Positions 1 to 10,428 of a DNA stretch of 64,000 bases are shown one piece after another (position 1 is the first letter of the stretch; every line of letters begins with the position of its first letter). The notes beneath the pieces are model-generated. The model saw nothing but the letters and a program-made list of their open reading frames with translations. It was not told where the DNA came from and searched no databases. The DNA is from Pontiella desulfatans (GTDB lineage Bacteria; Verrucomicrobiota; Kiritimatiellia; Kiritimatiellales; Pontiellaceae), in NCBI RefSeq assembly GCF_900890425.1, contig NZ_CAAHFG010000001.1, positions 2,232,001 through 2,296,000 of the forward strand. The letters run 5' to 3'. Made by a program: the position numbers and the translations under genes.

Positions 1-1856
1 TCCTGCATGTTCGGCTTCAGCTTGGAAACATAGACCTTGGCGTTGCCGCCGCTGGCCGGATTGATCTTTTGATATGTGTAGTACATGTAGTATTCGCCGC
101 CGGCTTCCATGACATAGGGGTCGATATAGCCGTTTCCATTCCACCACATGGGAGCCGCCAGTAGCTCGAAGGTATCCGTGATGTTTGTTGCACTCGCAAC
201 ACTGATCGTGTGCAAACCACCGCTCGATGCGGTTTCGCTTGAAAAATAGAAATAATAGGTTCCGCCCGCCTTCACCATGTGCGATGCCCACATGCCCGAC
301 AGCCCCGATCCCGCCAAATCAACCCAGTCCGGCATGGCCTCCCAATGCACCAGATCGGTGGAGCGCTTGCGGTTGTTTCGGTCTAGCAGGTAGTAGGTAT
401 TGCCCTCTTTGAAGATATTAGGATTTCCGCTGGGGACATCCAGCGGGTTCGCAAATCCATGGATGGTTTCGGCGGGCAGGTTGGTGGCCAAAGCAGACTT
501 GGCGGCCTGGTAAGCCTGTTCGGCTTCCACATTATTCCATTCGTTGGGGTCTAGATCATGATCGTAGAGTTCTTCCGAGCCATCGGCATATTGGATGTAG
601 CGGTAGCGGTCGTCCCGCAGCGTGTAGTTCCCCGACTCGTGGCACGACAGCACCGGTACCGAGGATCCGCCGCTTTGCGGATTGGCCAGCAGACCGGAAA
701 GATCGCGACCGTCAATTTCGTGAACCGGCGGAGTCAGGCCACACAACTCAATCAACGTGGGATATAGATCCTGGAGTGAAACCACTTCCGTGCAGGTGGT
801 GTTGGTCGAGGTAATTCCCGGCGCGCGTACCATGAACAAGGTGTTGGCCGATTTTTCCCATAGGGTCTTTTTTCCCCAGTGCTCCTTCTCGCCATTGTGG
901 AAACCGTTATCCGCGCAAACGACGACGATGGTGTTGGAGGCATAGGGACTGGCGTCGAGCGCCGCCAATGCGCGCCCGAAGTTCCAGTCCGCAAACGAAA
1001 CGCTCGCATAGTATGCCCGCAGCAACTCTTCCCAGTAGCCGCCATCAACCACCTTCTGATGGTTCGCCGCGCTGTTAAGCGCCCATTCCTGCGCAATGGC
1101 CGGGAGATCCGCCAAATCGTCTGCCACAACCGGCGGAAGAACCACTTCGTTCAAGGGGTTTGCATCGAAGAATCGGCGTGGCGCGGTGTAGGGATCGTGC
1201 GGGCGATATAACCCGAGCGAGATAAAAAACGGCTGCCCGTGGGCGGCCTGCAACTCCGACACGATCTTGTCGGTGTTGACGACGTCTGCAAAGTCGGAGT
1301 CGGGGCCGTCCCAAATCTGATAGTTCAGCCAGATGCCGCTATCAATCTCTTCCGCAGGTATGGCCGGAGTGGTAGGAAACGGTCCATACCCGCCGCCTAT
1401 GTTTGTATGATCGTCGAACATCGCGTCGAGCTGCGCAGTGGGATGATACGAATCGTTGTGGAATATTTTCCCAGCCACCACCGTTTTGTATCCATTGTTC
1501 TTGAAGCAATGCGGCAAGGTTTCGGTGTGCTCAAAAACGCCGCCGCTTTCCCATGGATTATCATCATTTGTATAGACGCCCGAACGATGGGGACTCACCC
1601 CGCTCAGAATCGCGCAACGGCTTGGATTGCACAGCGTCGCCGGGCACTGATTATTTGAAAAAAACAGCGCACCTTCGCGGAACGAATCCAGATTCGGCGT
1701 ATTTGGCCGGGAACCGGGCATACCCAGATCGTTCATGTCGTCGAACATGACCAGCAAAACATTCGGCGTTGTCGCCTGAGCCGGAAATCCGCCAAACATA
1801 AAAAGCACGCCCGCCAAAGCGAGGGTTCTTAAAGCCGTAGAAGCCATTCTCTTCAT
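1..1856 (-). CDS. Secreted sulfatase fused to a GH43-like beta-propeller (3' end cut by window edge)
   Basis: The frame is open from an ATG at 1856 to the window edge, about 618 codons without a stop. A signal peptide (ends near FPAQA) is followed by the sulfatase core: metal-binding FDDMND near residue 38 and the formylglycine motif CNPSR at C76. The second metal/phosphate region DNGFHNGEKEHWGKK fits the iduronate-2-sulfatase/choline-sulfatase-like subgroup. After the usual sulfatase end (LYDHDLDPNEWNNV) the chain continues into blades such as GMWASHMVKAGGTYYFYFS and IDPYVMEAGGEYYMYY, typical of five-bladed GH43/GH117-like propellers. I infer desulfation and glycan cleavage or binding in one exported protein. 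Substrate is unknown and the C-terminus lies outside the window. Confidence 0.85.
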   Translation of the reverse strand, partial: MKRMASTALRTLALAGVLFMFGGFPAQATTPNVLLVMFDDMNDLGMPGSRPNTPNLDSFREGALFFSNNQCPATLCNPSRCAILSGVSPHRSGVYTNDDNPWESGGVFEHTETLPHCFKNNGYKTVVAGKIFHNDSYHPTAQLDAMFDDHTNIGGGYGPFPTTPAIPAEEIDSGIWLNYQIWDGPDSDFADVVNTDKIVSELQAAHGQPFFISLGLYRPHDPYTAPRRFFDANPLNEVVLPPVVADDLADLPAIAQEWALNSAANHQKVVDGGYWEELLRAYYASVSFADWNFGRALAALDASPYASNTIVVVCADNGFHNGEKEHWGKKTLWEKSANTLFMVRAPGITSTNTTCTEVVSLQDLYPTLIELCGLTPPVHEIDGRDLSGLLANPQSGGSSVPVLSCHESGNYTLRDDRYRYIQYADGSEELYDHDLDPNEWNNVEAEQAYQAAKSALATNLPAETIHGFANPLDVPSGNPNIFKEGNTYYLLDRNNRKRSTDLVHWEAMPDWVDLAGSGLSGMWASHMVKAGGTYYFYFSSETASSGGLHTISVASATNITDTFELLAAPMWWNGNGYIDPYVMEAGGEYYMYYTYQKINPASGGNAKVYVSKLKPNMQ

Positions 1857-1880
1857 CAAAAATATACTCTTTGAAATATG

Positions 1881-1904
1881 AAGGAGCCGCTTTCGCAGCC
1901 CCTT
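1881..1904. other. Hairpin with 10-bp stem between two minus-strand genes
   Basis: AAGGAGCCGC-TTTC-GCAGCCCCTT can fold into a 10-bp stem with two G-U pairs; on the minus strand the loop is GAAA. It lies just after the stop of the 1926-3848 gene. The T-rich tail (TGTTTT) is on the plus-strand side, so its use as a terminator for the minus-strand gene is uncertain. Confidence 0.4.
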
Positions 1905-1925
1905 TGTTTTAAAACCGTCGTTTCG

Positions 1926-3848
1926 CTAGTCGACCCGGTTGACTTCAAGGCTGATAAACTTGGTGTCAACGTCGACCGGAACCCGGTTGGTCACCATTTC
2001 ATAGCCGCCCCCAAGATCATTTACCCCGGCTTCCACCGCAGCCGCATTGGTCCATACAGCATCGATTACGAGATTTCCCTTCTTTACGACCAGATAAGAA
2101 ATACCGCTATTCGTATCTACCAGACGCGGATAGAGATATTCCATCCAGTTGGTTCCTCCGCCCGAGGCAGAAGCAAAGCTGATATCGTAGCCATTTTCTG
2201 CTGGATTTGTGGGGTTGCCGCCCACCGCGTACTCGTAGAGATTTGCCAAGCCGTCCTCATCGTCGTCGCCCATCTCGCCAAGCGTCAGATGATACTTCTG
2301 CGCCCAAGCGTCGTACGCATGGCGCGGAACCAGATCGATCTGGATCGACGCCAGACGGAACCCGGAGTTCGTCACTTCAGTCTCTCCGAACATCAGGGTA
2401 AAGTCCGCCCCGCCATACTGGTTGGTAGAGGCATCGAGCATAACCGTGCCGCCCATAACCTCGATCCCCAGCGAGGAAACGTCGACGTTGACGTTGTTCG
2501 TCCCTTCCGTTGCATCGAAGGCCAAGAACGCCCCAGTCTTGTTATTGAGGATAATGGCGGACTCGACATAGTTCGATCCAACCTCGAAGTTCTGAAGTTC
2601 CACCTTGGTAACCACCAGCTTATAGTCCGAGAAGCCGACAGAATTCGTGGTTCCAATATTGAAGGAAATGCCTTCAAATCCGTCGACGATGGTTCCTCCG
2701 ATTCCGGCACCCGCCGCCCCGTACTTGACGCCCATTCCGGCGTCGACAGGAACGCCACCCGTTGCGGTTGCCGTCGTTTTATTTACGATGCGGTACCCGA
2801 AATTATTTGAAGCAGATACATTTTCAAACAAACCGGGATCGCAACGTACCTGGAACGCGGCATTGCTGTAAGCGTCATCCACGCTGCCGCTGATGGCGGT
2901 ATAGAACAAATCACTGCCCGGGTAATTGATGCTCGAACCGGCATCCCTGACCCAGAGGCCGCCACTGTTTACTGCCCCGGCAATGACATTGTTTTTCTGG
3001 TCGCTGGCATTACTGCCGCGCATGCTGATTCGCAGACCATCGGTCGGAGGTGCAGGCGGTTCCGGCGGAACGACTTCCCCCGGAACAAGATCCAGGGCAA
3101 TCGACTCAATGCGGTACCCGCTCACCGCTTCCGCCGCAGTAATCAGTGAAAAAGTCTGGTTTCCCGACGTGCTGGATCCGAAGGCCGGAAGTGCCTGGCC
3201 GACATCCACCACAATACCCAATGCCGTCACATCGATGGTCGCAACCCTGACCGGATCCACCACCAGGTCGGCCGAATTAAACTGCTGGTAATCGCCGGTC
3301 ATGTTGTTCACCACATAAACCGACTCCCCGGAGGTCTCATCAAAATTACTCAACGTAATCGCCGTCACCTGCAGACGGCTTTGGGCGGACAAATCGACCG
3401 TTCCCAGACTAAACGCCACGCCTTCATACTCATTCGAGGCCGCAATGGCTCCAATACCACCACCACTGGCACCGCCCAATACCCCCAACCCGGTAGTAGC
3501 CTGACTCGTCTTTTCGTTGCCGATATTGCGGGCAAACGCCGCTGAATTTGTATCGGCATCGAAAAGCGCCGGGTTAATCCGAACCTTGAAGGTGCTTCCG
3601 GCGTATACATTGCTTACACTGCCGCTGATGGCCGGTGCAGTCCCTCCGGTGCCCGGATAATTCAGAAATTCGGAATCGGTCGTGTTATTCGTCCCGCTTC
3701 CATCCGAAAGCACATCGATGACCGCAACCGCACCGTTCTTGTCATTGTTAATATTATTACCCTGCAGACTTAACGTGATCTCTGCGAAGGCCCCCGTTGC
3801 CCACGCAACGATCCCAAACGCCATTATGATTACCCGTGTAGTGCTCAT
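1926..3848 (-). CDS. Secreted protein with two tandem homologous domains and a Ca-binding-like tail
   Basis: Start chosen at 3848 because AGGGGAG sits five bases upstream and a clean signal peptide follows (ends WATGAFA). The 640-residue product contains two copies of a roughly 240-residue all-beta-looking unit. Unit 1 begins ITLSLQGNNINNDKN and ends SIALDLVP; unit 2 begins LRISMRGSNASDQKN and ends SIQIDLVP. A proline-rich linker (VVPPEPPAPPTDG) joins them. The C-terminus has DDDEDGLANLYEYAVGGNP, an Asp-rich loop resembling calcium-binding tails of PVC secreted proteins. No catalytic motif is recognised. Position next to sulfatases suggests a surface glycan-binding or scaffold protein, which is inference. 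Confidence 0.75.
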   Translation of the reverse strand: MSTTRVIIMAFGIVAWATGAFAEITLSLQGNNINNDKNGAVAVIDVLSDGSGTNNTTDSEFLNYPGTGGTAPAISGSVSNVYAGSTFKVRINPALFDADTNSAAFARNIGNEKTSQATTGLGVLGGASGGGIGAIAASNEYEGVAFSLGTVDLSAQSRLQVTAITLSNFDETSGESVYVVNNMTGDYQQFNSADLVVDPVRVATIDVTALGIVVDVGQALPAFGSSTSGNQTFSLITAAEAVSGYRIESIALDLVPGEVVPPEPPAPPTDGLRISMRGSNASDQKNNVIAGAVNSGGLWVRDAGSSINYPGSDLFYTAISGSVDDAYSNAAFQVRCDPGLFENVSASNNFGYRIVNKTTATATGGVPVDAGMGVKYGAAGAGIGGTIVDGFEGISFNIGTTNSVGFSDYKLVVTKVELQNFEVGSNYVESAIILNNKTGAFLAFDATEGTNNVNVDVSSLGIEVMGGTVMLDASTNQYGGADFTLMFGETEVTNSGFRLASIQIDLVPRHAYDAWAQKYHLTLGEMGDDDEDGLANLYEYAVGGNPTNPAENGYDISFASASGGGTNWMEYLYPRLVDTNSGISYLVVKKGNLVIDAVWTNAAAVEAGVNDLGGGYEMVTNRVPVDVDTKFISLEVNRVD

Positions 3849-4103
3849 ATATTCTCCCCTGCTCCTTAGGTTCCAGTTTAGATGTTGATGGAAGAGAGGC
3901 CGCAATGGCCTTCTCCGAAACTACGCTCCATTTCTAACGCACCAAAGCCAACAGGTGAATGTCCATTCATCTCAATTGCATATCCAATCGTTCCATTCCG
4001 CTGAATGAATCGGACATGCGTCTGACACGCTTAAACATGGCGATACGCTTCTGATTTGTGCACACTGTTGAAATCTGGAAAACTGTAAACCATCGAGGCG
4101 CAA
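3849..4103. promoter_or_regulatory. Divergent promoter region with repeated GAATG/CATTC half-sites
   Basis: This 255-bp gap separates the minus-strand secreted protein from the plus-strand sulfatase/ABC operon. It contains GAATG-TC-CATTC (3957-3968) and CATTC-CGCT-GAATG (3994-4007), two inverted repeats built from the same half-site. That layout fits a regulator binding site for one or both flanking operons. I see no convincing -35/-10 pair. Confidence 0.35.
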
Positions 4104-5513
4104 ATGAAACGTAATCTACTCCACATACTGCCGGCCATTATAATGCTGGCCTTCGTCTCCATTCCGACGCGTGCCGACCGTAAACCCAACATGGTGGTTA
4201 TCATGGCCGACGACCTCGGATGGAATGCGGTAGGCTACCACAACCCTGAAGTCAAAACCCCGCATCTCGACCAGTTTTGCAGTGAAGGAATCGAACTCGA
4301 CAACTTCTACGTTTCACCCATGTGCAGCCCGACCCGCGCCGGCTTCCTGACCGGCCGCTACCCCATCCGCTTCGGTTGCGCCCGCGCCGTCATACCGCCC
4401 TACCGCAACTACGGCCTGCCGCTCGACGAAATCACCCTCGCCGAAGCTCTCGAAAAAGGCGGCTACCCACATCGCGGTATCTTCGGGAAATGGCACCTCG
4501 GCCACCTGCAGAAAAAATGGCACCCCACCCACCGCGGATTCACCGAATTCCTCGGTTGCTACAACGGCGCTATCGACTACTTCACCCACGAGCGCGACGG
4601 CCAGCGCGACTGGCACCACAACGACCAAAGCATCGAACAAAAAGGTTCCGCTACCGCCTTAACCGGAAAAGCTGCCGCAGAATTCATTTCCGAATCAGCT
4701 AAAGATGAGCACCCCTTTTTCTGCTATGTCGCCTTCAATGCGCCGCACGATCCCTTTCAGGTTCCAGGGCGCTACAAGCAGCGATACGAACATATTCCGG
4801 ACGAACCCCGTAAAACCTACTACGCCATGATCTCCCATATGGACGACGAAATCGGACGCATCCTCAACGCGCTGGAAGAAACCGGCACGGCGGACAACAC
4901 CCTCGTCTGGTTTTTCAGCGACAACGGCGGGGTAAAAAAAGTCAAAGGCAACAACACGCCACTCAAAGGCGCAAAGCTCACCGCCTATCAGGGCGGCGTG
5001 CGCGCCGCCGCCTGCGTACGCTTTCCCGCCCGCTATCCAGGTGGCCGAAAAATCACCGAACGCACCGCCTTCATCGACGTCATGCCCACCGCGCTTTCGC
5101 TGGCCGGCATCGCCCCGGAGCAGCCGAAATGCAAACCGTTCGACGGCATCGACCTTAATCCGCTACTCACCAGCACCTCGGGCAAACTGCCCGAACGCGA
5201 CCTCTATTTCTACCACGGCCAAAAGGGCGAAAGCTCCGAACCCATCGCCGTCATATCTAAAGAATGGAAACTGGTCGTCAACGGCCCCAACCTTGTTCAT
5301 GGCCGTAATTCAGGTCACCTAGTCGAACTGTTCCAGATCAACGACGACCCCAACGAATCCAACAACATCGCGGACAGCCACCCCGAAGTCGTCGAGCGCC
5401 TTATGAAGCAGCTGGTCGATTTCAGAAAGCTCCAACCCAAGGATGCCATTCCGCCGTACGGCGAAGGAGAGAAAGGTTTTACACCTCCCAAGGAATGGAA
5501 AATTATTGACTGA
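4104..5513 (+). CDS. Secreted sulfatase, first gene of ABC-transporter operon
   Basis: A 469-residue formylglycine-type sulfatase. It has a signal peptide ending near PTRA, metal-binding ADDLG at residues 35-39, and catalytic motif CSPTR with C74 as the residue to be oxidised. GKWHLG and FSDNGG follow in the expected order, and the length is normal for family S1. An SD-like GAGGCGC precedes the ATG. Its stop codon overlaps the next start (TGATG), so it should be translationally coupled to the sugar-binding protein. The coupling implies removal of sulfate from an oligosaccharide before uptake. The exact substrate cannot be read from the sequence. Confidence 0.9.
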   Translation: MKRNLLHILPAIIMLAFVSIPTRADRKPNMVVIMADDLGWNAVGYHNPEVKTPHLDQFCSEGIELDNFYVSPMCSPTRAGFLTGRYPIRFGCARAVIPPYRNYGLPLDEITLAEALEKGGYPHRGIFGKWHLGHLQKKWHPTHRGFTEFLGCYNGAIDYFTHERDGQRDWHHNDQSIEQKGSATALTGKAAAEFISESAKDEHPFFCYVAFNAPHDPFQVPGRYKQRYEHIPDEPRKTYYAMISHMDDEIGRILNALEETGTADNTLVWFFSDNGGVKKVKGNNTPLKGAKLTAYQGGVRAAACVRFPARYPGGRKITERTAFIDVMPTALSLAGIAPEQPKCKPFDGIDLNPLLTSTSGKLPERDLYFYHGQKGESSEPIAVISKEWKLVVNGPNLVHGRNSGHLVELFQINDDPNESNNIADSHPEVVERLMKQLVDFRKLQPKDAIPPYGEGEKGFTPPKEWKIID

Positions 5514-6799
5514 TGATCGCGCTTAAGAACATCAACATCAAAGCCGCAGGGGCGTGGCTGCTGGCCGCGCTTCTGCTGACCGGCTTTTGGCACTATACTG
5601 ATCCGGCGAGGAAGACGTCGGAGAAAGGCCAGGTGCTGATCCGCTTCTGGAACGGTTTCACCGGCCCCGACGGGCGCAGCATTATCAAGCTAGCCGAAAC
5701 CTTCAACAAACAGAACCCCGATGTAAAGGTGCTCGTCCAGCGCATGGATTGGGGCACCTACTACAACAAGCTTTTTGTGGCCGGCCTCGGCGGCCGCGCA
5801 CCGGAGGTGTTTATTCTGCACGCCACCATGGTGCCGCGCTTTAAAGAGGCCGGATTCCTCTCCCCGCTGGAAACCGATCCCGCCTTGGCCGATGACATCG
5901 ACGAGCGCGTCTGGAGCAGCGTCTTCCACGACGGCCGGCAATGGGCCGTGCCGCTCGACATCCTGCCCATGGGCATGTTCTGCAACCGGACCCTATTCCG
6001 AGAAGCGGGCCTCACCAACCAGCTCGGCGAAGTGCTGATTCCAACCAACCGCAAAGAAGTGCTCGACGCCATGCGCCGCCTGACAAAGGACACCGACGGC
6101 GACGGCAAGACCGACCAGTGGGGCCATGTCATCTCCTGGGTTCGCCTCAACTGGCAATCGATCGTTGCGCAGATGGATGGCAAGCTCGTTTCCGCAGACG
6201 GGAAAACCTGCACCGTCGATGCGCCGGAAAACGTTGCGGCCATGCAGTTTTTCATCGACCTCGTCGAAAAGGAAAAGGTTTGTCCGAAGCCCGAAGGATT
6301 CGACTCGTGGGTTGGCTTCCTGCAAGGCAAGGTCGGCATCGTGTTCGAAGGTATCTGGATGCTGCCCGAGCTGCAAAAGTCGGATCTCGATTTCCAGGGT
6401 GCGGCATTTCCAACCCTTGGCAAGCATCCCGGCGTCTGGGGCGACTCGCACGTCATGTGCCTCGCCGCCCAAATCCCCGCCCGCGAAAAGGAAGCCGCAC
6501 TGCGCTTTATGATATTTCTGTCCGACAACAGCCTGGAATGGGCGAAGAACGGCCCGATCCCGGTTCGTAAAAGCATTCGGGCCACGCCGGAGTTCCAGGC
6601 CATGGAAACGCAATCCGCATTTGCGGAACGGATACCGGATTTGGAATACAGCCCGATGGTACCCTACAAACTCGAACTCGACGCCGAACTCGACATTGCC
6701 GCCGAACGCGCCATCCGCCGCAGCGTCTCTCCGCTGGAAGCCTTCAGCCAGGCCGGCTCCAATATCCAGAAAGTCATCGAAAGGGGGGGTGCAGAATGA
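5513..6799 (+). CDS. ABC transporter sugar-binding protein (family 1 extracellular SBP)
   Basis: 428 residues with an N-terminal hydrophobic segment (residues 12-25, no lipobox cysteine), so probably exported with cleavage or anchored by that helix. The sequence VLIRFWNGFTGPDGR and the later GKVGIVFEGIWMLPEL and DSHVMCLAAQ are typical of MalE/UgpB-like carbohydrate-binding proteins. One-base overlap with the upstream sulfatase and four-base overlap (ATGA) with the downstream permease show one operon. Its ligand is probably the desulfated oligosaccharide released by the neighbouring enzymes (inference). Confidence 0.9.
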   Translation: MIALKNINIKAAGAWLLAALLLTGFWHYTDPARKTSEKGQVLIRFWNGFTGPDGRSIIKLAETFNKQNPDVKVLVQRMDWGTYYNKLFVAGLGGRAPEVFILHATMVPRFKEAGFLSPLETDPALADDIDERVWSSVFHDGRQWAVPLDILPMGMFCNRTLFREAGLTNQLGEVLIPTNRKEVLDAMRRLTKDTDGDGKTDQWGHVISWVRLNWQSIVAQMDGKLVSADGKTCTVDAPENVAAMQFFIDLVEKEKVCPKPEGFDSWVGFLQGKVGIVFEGIWMLPELQKSDLDFQGAAFPTLGKHPGVWGDSHVMCLAAQIPAREKEAALRFMIFLSDNSLEWAKNGPIPVRKSIRATPEFQAMETQSAFAERIPDLEYSPMVPYKLELDAELDIAAERAIRRSVSPLEAFSQAGSNIQKVIERGGAE

Positions 6800-7668
6800 A
6801 ATCAAAATTCAGCTACCGCCTCTCCGGCTACCTTTTTACCCTTCCCTATTTCGTGCTCTTTGCCATCTTTCTGATCGGGCCGCTGTTATTCGGGCTGGGA
6901 CTGGGGTTCTTCCGTTGGGAAATGCTTTCCAGCGCGCCGCCGACCTTCGTGGGGCTGGCCAACTATCGAGAGGCGCTGGATGACCCCTATTTCTGGAAGG
7001 CACTCAAGGCCACCTGCCTGTTTGTTCTCATGGCGGTTCCGAGCACTATCGGCGTCGCGCTTCTGCTGGCACTCGGCGTCAATGCCCTGCCCCGACGACA
7101 AGCGTTCTACCGCGCCTGCTTTGTGCTCCCCACCATGATTAATATCGCCGTCGCCGGTCTACTCTGGCGTTGGTTTTATAATTCCGAATTCGGCCTTTTC
7201 AACGCCCTGCTCGCCAACATTAATCTCAAAATCCCCTGGATCTCCAGCGAAGCCATCGCACTGCCCGCGATTGCGCTGATGACCGTTTGGTGGACAGCAG
7301 GCGGCACGTTTCTTATTCTGATGGCCGGGCTTCACCAAATATCCGAAAGCATCTATGAAGCAGCAGCACTCGATGGAGCCTCCGGTCTACGTCGCTTCCG
7401 GCACATCACCCTGCCGCTGCTTAAACCCGCACTGTTCTTTGTCACCATCATGAACCTCATCGCTTCTTTCCAGGTCTTCGGCCAAACCTATGTCATCACC
7501 GGCGGCGGCCCCGAACTTTCAACCCGCGTAATGGTGCAATATATCTATGAAACCGCCTTCCGGAATTATCGAATGGGCTACGGCGCCGCCATGAGCTGGC
7601 TGCTCTTTCTCGTCATCGCGACGTTCACCGCCATCCAGTTCCGATTGATGAAAAAGGCGGAACGATGA
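6796..7668 (+). CDS. ABC sugar permease, MalF/UgpA type
   Basis: 290 residues with about six hydrophobic helices and the conserved cytoplasmic EAA loop EAAALDGASGLRRFRHITLP, which docks to the ATPase. It starts inside the end of the binding-protein gene (ATGA overlap). Together with the 7790-8623 permease it would form the membrane channel of a carbohydrate uptake (CUT1) transporter. Confidence 0.92.
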   Translation: MKSKFSYRLSGYLFTLPYFVLFAIFLIGPLLFGLGLGFFRWEMLSSAPPTFVGLANYREALDDPYFWKALKATCLFVLMAVPSTIGVALLLALGVNALPRRQAFYRACFVLPTMINIAVAGLLWRWFYNSEFGLFNALLANINLKIPWISSEAIALPAIALMTVWWTAGGTFLILMAGLHQISESIYEAAALDGASGLRRFRHITLPLLKPALFFVTIMNLIASFQVFGQTYVITGGGPELSTRVMVQYIYETAFRNYRMGYGAAMSWLLFLVIATFTAIQFRLMKKAER

Positions 7669-7678
7669 AAAGAAGGAT

Positions 7679-7753
7679 GGCCACAAAGATGCACAAGAAG
7701 CACGAAGACCCGGTCCGCAGTTGTCTTTGTGCCTCTTGTGCCTTTTCGTGGCC
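7679..7753. repeat. Imperfect palindromic repeat of the GGCCACAAAGA..GCACAAGA type
   Basis: Two 31-bp arms (7679-7709 and 7723-7753) are inverted copies. Left begins GGCCACAAAGATGCACAAGA; the right arm read in reverse begins GGCCACGAAAAGGCACAAGA; the loop is 13 bp. Such repeats, which read as His/Lys-rich nonsense peptides, are dispersed in many environmental genomes, including PVC ones (general knowledge). Here the hairpin sits in the 121-bp gap between two permease genes of one operon, so it would be transcribed and could tune mRNA stability. Confidence 0.8.
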
Positions 7754-7789
7754 AAAACCCGTTAGCACTGTTTCCGTGGTAAAAAACAT

Positions 7790-8619
7790 ATGATCCGAAT
7801 GAGCAAAACCAAATTATTCCTGCTCGAAGCCGCGCTGTTTATTGCCGCACTGCTGTTTATTATGCCGGTTCTGCTGATCCTGCTGACGTCGCTCAAGCCC
7901 GACGCCGAGATTCTGCGTTTCCAAGGCATCCTGCCGCAGACATGGACCCTTGAAAATTATTCCGAGGTATTCGCCAAAGCCTCCGAAGTTCCCATTGGTC
8001 TGTGGCTGTTCAACAGCCTCTTCGTTTCCACCTGTATTACCATCCTCACGCTGACAGTGGCATCGCTCTGCGCCTTCGCGCTGGCGCGGCTCAATCTGCC
8101 GCGCGGCAAGGGCGCGGTGGCCTTGATTGTGGCCACCATGATGGTGCCGGGGCAAATTCTGCTGGTGCCGGTCTATCTGATTTTGAATTGGCTTGGCTGG
8201 CTCGACAGCCCGCGCTCGCTGATTATTCCGGCCGGGGCGGGCGCGTTCGGCGTCTTCCTGCTCTACCAGTTTTTTAAGAACCTCCCGCGCGACCTCGAAG
8301 ACGCGGCGGCCATCGACGGCTGCTCGCGCCTCGGCATCTACTGGCATGTTGCCCTGCCCCTCTCCAAGTCGGCCATGGCTGCGCTGGCCATCTTCACCTT
8401 CACGGGGTCGTGGAACGATTTCATGGGGCCGCTCGTATTCCTTGAATCGCTCGACCGCTTCACACTGCCGGCGGGCATCGCCCTCTTCCAATCGTCGTAC
8501 AGCATTGAATACGACCTTGTTTTCGCGGTCTGCGTTATCTGCACCCTGCCGTTGCTGATCGTCTTCCTTATCTTCCAAAAACACATTGTCAAAGGCATTT
8601 CTCTATCGGGACTAAAAGA

Positions 8620-8623
<4 letters not shown>
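7790..8623 (+). CDS. ABC sugar permease, MalG/UgpE type
   Basis: 277 residues, six hydrophobic segments, EAA loop EDAAAIDGCSRLGIYWHVAL. A second ATG at 7799 is an equally possible start; neither has a strong SD. It ends in a four-base ATGA overlap with the GH2 gene. It pairs with the 6796-7668 permease. No ATPase follows in this operon; the likely partner is the ATPase at 15118-16215. Confidence 0.92.

Positions 8624-10403
<1,780 letters not shown>

Positions 10404-10428
<25 letters not shown>

Noticed and set aside
1878-2810. A 310-codon open frame opposite the duplicated-domain protein
   Set aside because: The minus-strand gene has signal peptide, duplication and SD; the antisense frame has none of these.
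7519-7755. Small frame reading ATKRHKRHKD
   Set aside because: It is the known nonsense reading of the palindromic GGCCACAAAGA repeat.
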